A DNA stretch of 22,458 bases from RFPW01 sp040401595 (GTDB lineage Bacteria > Pseudomonadota > Gammaproteobacteria > Burkholderiales > Burkholderiaceae_E). The notes below the pieces were generated by a model that made no database searches, had not been told where the DNA came from, and was given only the letters and a program-made list of their open reading frames with translations. This document shows positions 16,880-22,458 of this stretch, piece after piece. Within the stretch, counting starts at the first letter, position 1, and each line of letters opens with the position of its first letter. A program made the translations under genes and the position numbers. The stretch lies in assembly GCA_040401595.1 (NCBI GenBank), contig JBBAOE010000036.1:1-22458 (forward strand), given 5' to 3'.

Positions 16880-18244
16880 ATGTTGAACAAAGTGATCTCG
16901 GTTTGTGCGATCAAAGATCTCGAGGCGTGGGCGGTGGCGGCGCCGCAGATGTTGCGTTTTATACGTGCGCGCCACTACGAAGTGATCGTGCCCGATGATC
17001 AGGTGGAGTCTTTTGCTAAGCGCACGCCGTCGGCGATCAAGGTGGTGGCTGAATCGTTCTACCTCGGCGCGTTCAATTTGGCGTGGTGCAAGTCGCAGAT
17101 GCCGGTGTGGGCGCATTCGCGCGCAGGATGGTATCTGCAGCAGATCATCAAGATCAGCGCACTCGGGGCCGGGCGCCCTGGGCAGACCGCGCTGATTTGG
17201 GACGCTGATACGGTGCCCTTGCGGCCCTTGCACTTTTTTAACGACAGCGGTTGTTTACAGTACTACCGCGGGCGCGATAAGCCTGAGTTTTGGACGCCGT
17301 ACTTCGAGACCCTACAGAGCCTGGTCGGGTTTGATCGCTGCGCGCCGCACAGCTTTATTTCGCAGAGTTTTCCGGTGCGGGTGGAATGGGTGCAGGCGTT
17401 TCAGGTTCATGTCGAGCAGCGCCATGGGGTGCCCTGGCCGCAGGCGATCATGGCGACGCTCGACCATACGAAGGGCGGTTGTTGTTTTAGCGAATACGAG
17501 ACGCTGGGCAATTTTTTCTATCAGCACTGGCCCGATTCGATGGTGTTTTCCCCGCGCACCCATTTTCGCGAAGGTACGCGCCTGATTGGGCGCGCGATCG
17601 ATGTTCACAACCCCGAGTGGTCGCGCTTGCCGGAGTGGATTGATTATATTGCGTTTGAAGAATATCAAACGGGTCGTTACCGTGGCCTTAATTTGGGCTG
17701 TGGTAATGACGTGAAAGAGAAGACCTTTCGCGGGAATTATTTTATCAATTCAGACCTGGATTTTTCGCCGTGGTCGGATTTTGAGTTTGACATTACAAAG
17801 CCCTGGCCATTTCCCGACGGGTATTTTGAGCACCTGATGGCGATGAATGTCCTGGAACATGTCGACGATTTGGTCGGCGTGCTGCGCGAGGCCGACCGCT
17901 GCCTCGAGGTGGGTGGTTTGCTGCAGTTTGAGGTGCCGTATATTGGCTCACACAATCATGGCACCGACGTAACGCATAAGCGGGGTTTTACCTTCGAATC
18001 CTTTCAGTTTTTGATGAAAGAAGACGAAGAAAAGCGCAAGAATTATTTGTTCCGTAATCCGGCGGAACGTCCGTTTGACTACAAGCTGATGCAATTCTTT
18101 GGCGAAGTGATTGACGCGGGTGAGCTCAGGCGCGAAGTGATGACCGCGATACCCGAGCGCCTGAGCTATGGGCCGTGGATTGACCACATGCGCTCGACTG
18201 CGATCCCGGGCACGTTTGGCATGGTGATGCAGAAAGTTTCCTGA
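16880..18244 (+). CDS. Fusion of DUF6492-like glycosyltransferase and SAM-dependent methyltransferase
   Basis: A 454-residue two-domain protein. Residues about 1-255 look like a DUF6492-type glycosyltransferase: GWYLQQIIKI, then LIWDADTVPLRPLHFF with a DxD motif at D108/D110, SFISQSFPV, and CCFSEYETLGNFFY. Residues about 270-454 form a class I methyltransferase: LNLGCGN for AdoMet binding, NSDLDFSPW, DITKPWPFPDGYFEHL, NVLEHVDD and LEVGGLLQFEVPY. Joined domains suggest coupled sugar transfer and methylation, perhaps capping a glycan; this is inference. GGGAG twelve bases before the ATG is a distant ribosome binding site. The gap to the previous gene is 17 bp and the stop overlaps the next start as TGATG. 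No frameshift is visible at the domain join. Confidence 0.82.
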   Translation: MLNKVISVCAIKDLEAWAVAAPQMLRFIRARHYEVIVPDDQVESFAKRTPSAIKVVAESFYLGAFNLAWCKSQMPVWAHSRAGWYLQQIIKISALGAGRPGQTALIWDADTVPLRPLHFFNDSGCLQYYRGRDKPEFWTPYFETLQSLVGFDRCAPHSFISQSFPVRVEWVQAFQVHVEQRHGVPWPQAIMATLDHTKGGCCFSEYETLGNFFYQHWPDSMVFSPRTHFREGTRLIGRAIDVHNPEWSRLPEWIDYIAFEEYQTGRYRGLNLGCGNDVKEKTFRGNYFINSDLDFSPWSDFEFDITKPWPFPDGYFEHLMAMNVLEHVDDLVGVLREADRCLEVGGLLQFEVPYIGSHNHGTDVTHKRGFTFESFQFLMKEDEEKRKNYLFRNPAERPFDYKLMQFFGEVIDAGELRREVMTAIPERLSYGPWIDHMRSTAIPGTFGMVMQKVS

Positions 18245-19104
18245 TGATTTACGTCGTCAATCACTCTGGTTGGGGCAACCGGATCAAGAATATCGTGTCG
18301 GCCCTGCGCACCGGGCATTTGACGAATGACATGATCGAGATCCGTTTCGAGTATCTCGATCTGTTTCTGGTGGCGCAGTGCATTGCCGAGCCGCGCACCG
18401 ATTACACCGAAGTGATGTCGACTTGGGGGCTCTTATTATTGCCCGACGAGCACGAGCGCAAGATTCTGCGCGAGCCGCTACGTATCATGGAATATCACGA
18501 CCGTAACCAGATTGGCTATCTGGAAAATCGGCTTGATTATCAGTACTTTAATATCGAGCCTGAGCTCGTTGCGGAATATTTACGTTATTTTGCCTTGATT
18601 CGATTCCGGCCCGAGGTGTTGGCGGCGGTCGATGCGTGGTCGAACGCGTGGTCGATCGGGGATCAGATTGGGGTCCATGTGCGGACCTGGTTTGACGCGC
18701 CCGATCGGTTTCGCACCCTGTACGACATTGAAGACTACTTTGCGGTGTTGGACACCTATGCCGACACGCGCCAGTTTGTGGTGTGTGTGGACCATGACAT
18801 CGCACGCAGTGCCTTGATTGCCCGCTACGGCAGGGCACGGATTTTGGAGCCAGCCAACCGCGCGATTGGCCATATTGCGATCGACCCCAGCCGGCGGGTG
18901 GCGTTTGATTCCCTGGTCGACATGCTGTTGTTGGCGCGTTGCCATTCCATCGTGGGCACCTATCAAAGCACCTTTACCGAATGTGCCTGGTGGCTGGGCG
19001 GCGCGCGTCAGGCGGTGCAGATTCCGGTGCCGAAAGCCATTACCGCGTTGATTGCGGAGTTTGAGCGCGCGGGTAAGGGTGGTGTGATGGCGGGGGTGGC
19101 TTGA
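18244..19104 (+). CDS. Fucosyltransferase-like protein, paralogue B
   Basis: A protein of 286 residues with the same layout as the gene at 16017: an N-terminal IYVVNHSGWGNRIKNIVSALR (GxGNR motif), IGVHVRTWFD with H145 in the HxR position, FVVCVDHD before a short helix, and DSLVDMLLLARCHSIVGTYQSTFTECAWWLGG. The two proteins are divergent in sequence, so they probably differ in acceptor or donor. Its start shares one base with the preceding stop. The last five codons (MAGVA) lie in the first unit of a 17-bp tandem repeat, so the C-terminal tail may have been altered by the repeat's expansion. The function as a glycosyltransferase is inferred from motifs. Confidence 0.68.
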   Translation: MIYVVNHSGWGNRIKNIVSALRTGHLTNDMIEIRFEYLDLFLVAQCIAEPRTDYTEVMSTWGLLLLPDEHERKILREPLRIMEYHDRNQIGYLENRLDYQYFNIEPELVAEYLRYFALIRFRPEVLAAVDAWSNAWSIGDQIGVHVRTWFDAPDRFRTLYDIEDYFAVLDTYADTRQFVVCVDHDIARSALIARYGRARILEPANRAIGHIAIDPSRRVAFDSLVDMLLLARCHSIVGTYQSTFTECAWWLGGARQAVQIPVPKAITALIAEFERAGKGGVMAGVA

Positions 19105-19135
19105 TGGTGGGGGTGACTTAATGGCGGGGGTGACT
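19085..19135 (+). repeat. 17-bp tandem repeat, three units, at a gene junction
   Basis: Units TGATGGCGGGGGTGGCT (19085), TGATGGTGGGGGTGACT (19102) and TAATGGCGGGGGTGACT (19119) are followed by a partial fourth, TAATGGC, which carries the start codon of the acyltransferase at 19138. Each unit holds an overlapping stop-start (TGATG or TAATG) and a G-rich stretch that can act as a ribosome binding site for the next ATG. Confidence 0.95.
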
Positions 19136-19138
19136 TAA
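19104..19138 (+). other. Two five-codon mini-cistrons linking stop and start codons
   Basis: ATG at 19104 opens MVGVT and stops at a TAA whose last base (19121) starts the next ATG. That one opens MAGVT and stops at a TAA whose last base is the A of the acyltransferase ATG (19138). Because 17 is not a multiple of three, each unit shifts frame, giving a relay of stop-start overlaps. Whether ribosomes translate these is unknown. Confidence 0.5.
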
Positions 19139-19629
19139 TGGCCCTTGCCGACGAAGACCTCGTGCGCCTGGCTGGCCATATGAAGGACATGTTGTTGTCG
19201 TCGACGCCATGTTGGGGCGACCCCAAGCGGGTGGCCATCGGACACCACGTGGGCTTGTCGAACACGCTCTTTAACACCGTGGGCGGGACGATTTCGGTGG
19301 GAGATTATTCTTTTTTTGGGCATAACGTGGTGCTTTTGACGGGTTCGCACGAGATCCGTAAGCGCCGCCAGGGGCGCCGCTATCCGGTGCAAACCTCGGG
19401 GTGCGATATCGTGATTGGCAAAGGCGTCTGGATTGCGTCGAACGCCACCGTGATTGGGCCTTGTACGATTGGCGACGATGCGGTGGTGGCGGCGGGCTCG
19501 GTTGTGTTGGGCGGAGACCTAGAAGCCGGTTGCGTGTACGCCGGCGCGCCGGCGCGCTGGGTCAAGAAGATCGACTTTTTGCCGGACGACGAACAGGAGC
19601 TTGAGGTTCCGGTGGTGGTATTGCCATGA
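19138..19629 (+). CDS. Hexapeptide-repeat acyltransferase (sugar O- or N-acetyltransferase)
   Basis: A 163-residue left-handed beta-helix protein of the LacA/CatB/WbbJ group, which acetylates sugars or amino-sugars using acetyl-CoA. Hexad rungs are visible as ISVGDYSFFGHNVVLLTG, then DIVIGKGVWIASNATVIG, then CTIGDDAVVAAGSVVLGG. The usual AGAPARWVKKI ending follows, and H in TGSHE is a candidate catalytic residue. The ATG is the last in a chain of stop-start overlaps created by the 17-bp repeat, with GGGGGTGA about six bases upstream as a plausible ribosome binding site. It overlaps the following GT4 gene by 4 bp. It probably acetylates the glycan assembled by this operon; the true substrate is not shown by the sequence. 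Confidence 0.88.
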   Translation: MALADEDLVRLAGHMKDMLLSSTPCWGDPKRVAIGHHVGLSNTLFNTVGGTISVGDYSFFGHNVVLLTGSHEIRKRRQGRRYPVQTSGCDIVIGKGVWIASNATVIGPCTIGDDAVVAAGSVVLGGDLEAGCVYAGAPARWVKKIDFLPDDEQELEVPVVVLP

Positions 19630-20615
19630 GGCGCCTGGTGTACGGCAGCCCGGCCTCGGACGAGCCCAGTGGGGGCGTGAAGGTCTTTCATCGCCATGTT
19701 GAGGTCTTGCGCGCCATGGGGCACGAGGCGGCCATCTGGCACCCGGGCAGCGTTGGCTTTCGTTGCTCGTGGTTTGAGCACGAGGCGCCTGTGGTGGAGA
19801 CGCCGGATTTGCATCCGGCCAACGACTTTATTGTTTTGCCCGAGATCTGGGCTACGGGCTATGTGCCGATGCTCAAGAGCCAGGGCTTTAAGGTCGGCAT
19901 TTTTGTGCAAAACGCGTATCTCACGCACGTGAATTTCAACACCGGTAACCCCAACGGCATTCGCGATGCCTATGCACAGGCGGATTTGGTATTGTCGATC
20001 TCGAGTGATTCAAGCCGCTATCTGGAAGAAATCCATGGGGTGCCGGCGGGCAAGATTCAGCCGCAGCGCTACACGGTGGATCGTCGGCTGTTTCACCCGG
20101 CAGAAAAAGCGCGCTTGATTACCTTTATGCCGCGCAAGCTCGCCGAGCATGGCGCGCGGGTGGTGAGCGCCTTGCGGCCCCTGTTGCCGGCGGGCTGGGA
20201 AATTGTGCCGCTGGATAATCTCGCTGAGCGACAGGTGGCGTTTGCGCTTTCAAAGTCGGCTATTTTTCTGGCGTTCTCGGAGTTTGAAGGCTTGCCAGTA
20301 CCGCCGGTCGAGGCGGCATTGGCCGGCAACGTGGTGATTGGCTATCATGGTCAGGGCGGGCGTGAGTATTGGCACGCGCCGAATTTTATTGAAGTCGATC
20401 AGGGCGATTTTCAGCAGTTTGTGTTCGAAGTGCGCGAGACCTTGATTGAAATCGGGTCGGGGCAGCTCGATGTTGAAGCGCTGAATGCCGGTATCGATCG
20501 GTTGGCGGCGGCATTTTCGCCGGCCACCGAGCGCGAGCTGCTGGGAGCCCTGGTGTCGCGGGTGCGGGCGCTGGACGCGGGGCCGTCGGCACAAGTCATT
20601 TGGAGTGGGCAATGA
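19626..20615 (+). CDS. GT4-like glycosyltransferase (GT-B fold)
   Basis: A 329-residue cytoplasmic glycosyltransferase. The N-terminus has SGGVKVFHRHVEVLRAMGH, the glycine loop and helix typical of GT4 enzymes. The C-terminal half has FSEFEGLPVPPVEAALAG with the E-x7-E pair at E221 and E229 that binds the donor sugar nucleotide. The protein is somewhat short for GT4 (usually 350-400), and the second Rossmann domain appears compact. It overlaps its neighbours on both sides by ATGA, so it is clearly part of the glycan operon. The sugar transferred cannot be assigned. Confidence 0.82.
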   Translation: MRRLVYGSPASDEPSGGVKVFHRHVEVLRAMGHEAAIWHPGSVGFRCSWFEHEAPVVETPDLHPANDFIVLPEIWATGYVPMLKSQGFKVGIFVQNAYLTHVNFNTGNPNGIRDAYAQADLVLSISSDSSRYLEEIHGVPAGKIQPQRYTVDRRLFHPAEKARLITFMPRKLAEHGARVVSALRPLLPAGWEIVPLDNLAERQVAFALSKSAIFLAFSEFEGLPVPPVEAALAGNVVIGYHGQGGREYWHAPNFIEVDQGDFQQFVFEVRETLIEIGSGQLDVEALNAGIDRLAAAFSPATERELLGALVSRVRALDAGPSAQVIWSGQ

Positions 20616-22458
20616 GTGCAGTTCTCGAAGCGCCGGCGCAGGCGCCGGACCAATCGGCGCTGCTGGCTTCGGTCGACGATGTCTTGCGCAACATGCCAGT
20701 GGCGCAATTGTTGGGGCAGGCCGAATGGCTGCGCCAGAATGGCCAGTTGCCGGCCATTGTTCCGCTTTATCGGCGCTGGATTGGGGTGAACACGACGCCC
20801 GAGCGCCAGGTGGCTTTTTTCAATCTTGGGGTTGAGCTCTCCAACGCGGGCGATCGGGCGGCGAGCGAGCAGGCGTATCGGCAGGCGCTTGCGATCAATC
20901 CCGACTTGATTGAAGCGTTGGTGAACCTAGGCAACTCGCTCGAGGGGCAGGGCCGGGTGGAAGAGGCGCTCGACTGTTGGCGCCAAGCCAATGAGCGGTT
21001 GCGCGGGCGGCCCGAGCAGGATCGACCGGCGGATCTGGTGACGACGGTGCTGAATCAGCTGGGGCGGGTGCTCGAGATGCAAAAGCAGTTCGAGGCGGCC
21101 GAGGAATATCTGCGCTTGAGTCTGGTCGTGCGCCCCGAGCAGCCCGACGTGATCCAGCATTGGATCCATTTGCGCCAAAAACAATGTAAATGGCCGGCAG
21201 AGAAGCCATCGGGAAAGCTGAGTGCCGAGACCTTGCGTGACTCGATCTCTCCGCTCGCCATTTTGGCGGCGGTGGATGACCCGGCTGAACACCATCGGGT
21301 GGCCAATACGTTCGTTGCGCGCAAGTTTTTAAGCCTGCCGCAGGGCAATCTGGCGGCCGAGCGGCGAGCGCGCCTGAAGGCGCATGGCTTGTTGCCAGAG
21401 TCTGGCCGGCGGCCTGGGCGTTTGCGGGTGGGTTATTTGTCGGGCGATCTGTGTACCCACGCGGTGGGATTGTTGATGCCGGATTTTCTGGAGTGCCACG
21501 ACCGCAGCCAGGTGGAGTTGTTTGCGTATTGTTATAGCCCTGAGGACGGCTCGATGGTGCGCCAGCGCTTGGTTGCGGCGTTCGATCACTTCACGCGCGT
21601 GGCGGGGGTCGACGATTCGGCGGTGGCCGCCAAAATTGCCGAAGACGATCTGGACGTGCTGTTTGATATGCATGCGCTGAGCGCAGGCGTGCGGCCGGGG
21701 GTTTTGGCCTTGCGGCCGGCGCCGGTCCAGGTGACGTGGTTGGGCTATATCGGCCCGAGCGCGATGCCGTGGATTGATTATGTGTTTGCGGACTCGGTTG
21801 CTTTCCCGCCCGAGTTAGAGCCGTCTTATCACGAGAAGGTGCTGCGGGTGGGGGGCTGCTTTCTGCCCGGCGACCGTAAGCGTTCGGTTGGGCCCACGCC
21901 CACGCGCGCTGAGATGGGGTTGCCCGAAGACGCGTTTGTGTTCGCGACCTTTAATAATTCCTACAAGCTCAATCCAGCGATGTGGGCTACCTGGATGCGG
22001 ATCCTCAAGCGTGTGCCCAACAGCGTGCTGTGGGGGGTGGACGATAACCCTTGGGCGACGCCGAACTTAAAGGCGGCGGTGAAAGCGGCGGGGGTGAATC
22101 CCAAGCGTTTGATCTTGAGTTCGCGTAGCTCGCACGCGCATTTTCTGGGGCGGATGCCCTTGGCGGATTTGTTCCTGGACAACCACCCCTATAACGCTGG
22201 GAGCACGGCCAACGACGCCGTCTGGATGGGCTTGCCAATGTTGACGCTGGCGGGTCAATCGTTTGTGTCGCGCATGGGGACGAGCTTGCTGACCACTTGC
22301 GGGGTGACCGAGCTGATTGCGCATAGCGCGGCGGAATATGAAGACAAGGCGGTTGCGCTGGCGCAATCGCCCGAGCGGCTGGCGGAATTGCGTGCGCGGT
22401 TGCAGCGGGCCCGGTCGGAGACGGATGTCTTCAATATGGATCGCTTGGCGCGCGATGT
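20612..22458 (+). CDS. SPINDLY/OGT-like TPR glycosyltransferase (GT41), copy 2, 3' end outside window
   Basis: An open frame from ATG 20612 (GGAG six bases upstream, ATGA overlap with the GT4 gene) to the right edge gives 615 codons. By comparison with copy 1 only about 20 residues are missing. TPR-like helices (FFNLGVELSNAGDRAASEQAY and following) are followed by the GT41 catalytic region: RVGYLSGDLCTHAVG with H283, MHALSAGVRPGVLALRPAP, GYIGPSAMPWIDY, FNNSYKLNP with K452, and DNHPYNAGSTANDAVWMGLP. The catalytic halves of copies 1 and 2 are clearly more than half identical by eye, while the N-termini and TPR regions differ more. Retention of all key residues suggests both are active, perhaps with different acceptors. 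Confidence 0.92.
   Translation, partial: MSAVLEAPAQAPDQSALLASVDDVLRNMPVAQLLGQAEWLRQNGQLPAIVPLYRRWIGVNTTPERQVAFFNLGVELSNAGDRAASEQAYRQALAINPDLIEALVNLGNSLEGQGRVEEALDCWRQANERLRGRPEQDRPADLVTTVLNQLGRVLEMQKQFEAAEEYLRLSLVVRPEQPDVIQHWIHLRQKQCKWPAEKPSGKLSAETLRDSISPLAILAAVDDPAEHHRVANTFVARKFLSLPQGNLAAERRARLKAHGLLPESGRRPGRLRVGYLSGDLCTHAVGLLMPDFLECHDRSQVELFAYCYSPEDGSMVRQRLVAAFDHFTRVAGVDDSAVAAKIAEDDLDVLFDMHALSAGVRPGVLALRPAPVQVTWLGYIGPSAMPWIDYVFADSVAFPPELEPSYHEKVLRVGGCFLPGDRKRSVGPTPTRAEMGLPEDAFVFATFNNSYKLNPAMWATWMRILKRVPNSVLWGVDDNPWATPNLKAAVKAAGVNPKRLILSSRSSHAHFLGRMPLADLFLDNHPYNAGSTANDAVWMGLPMLTLAGQSFVSRMGTSLLTTCGVTELIAHSAAEYEDKAVALAQSPERLAELRARLQRARSETDVFNMDRLARD

Overview
The window looks like chromosomal DNA of a GC-rich Gram-negative bacterium. 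The type I secretion genes, the TolC-type outer-membrane protein and the pseudaminate-type sugar genes point to a pseudomonadote, and the overall style suggests a betaproteobacterium. That placement is an impression from gene content and codon use, not a measurement. I see no rRNA, tRNA, CRISPR array, transposase or phage gene.

Layout: (1) Positions 1-2832, minus strand: a compact operon of pseB (UDP-GlcNAc 4,6-dehydratase), pseC (aminotransferase) and the start of a TPR-like protein that runs off the left edge. The three genes overlap. (2) Positions 2833-3263: a divergent, gene-free control region. (3) Positions 3264-8681, plus strand: one 1805-residue protein built almost wholly from an eight-residue Thr/Ser/Gln repeat. 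It ends in an Asp-rich putative calcium-binding module and a C-terminal region typical of type I secretion substrates. A strong hairpin terminator follows at 8726-8757. (4) Positions 8860-14085: a complete type I secretion system (ABC exporter, HlyD-type adaptor, TolC-type channel) with overlapping genes. (5) Positions 14082-22458: with overlaps or very short gaps the operon continues into a glycosylation set. It has two SPINDLY/OGT-like (GT41) enzymes, two related fucosyltransferase-like proteins, a glycosyltransferase-methyltransferase fusion, a hexapeptide acyltransferase and a GT4 glycosyltransferase. The second GT41 gene is cut by the right edge.

Working model (inference): the repeat protein is an extracellular surface or matrix protein exported by its neighbouring secretion system. 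The GT41 enzymes, which in other organisms glycosylate cytoplasmic proteins directly, may decorate its hundreds of Ser/Thr residues before export. The other transferases, the acyltransferase and the methyltransferase would extend or modify the glycan, and pseB/pseC may supply an amino-dideoxy sugar. The linkage of a type I secretion system to a GT41 glycan operon, and the hierarchical repeat (octads grouped by about nine into blocks of about 71 residues), are the most interesting features. A 17-bp tandem repeat at 19085-19135 carries a chain of overlapping stop and start codons between two glycan genes and is the most unusual small-scale feature.
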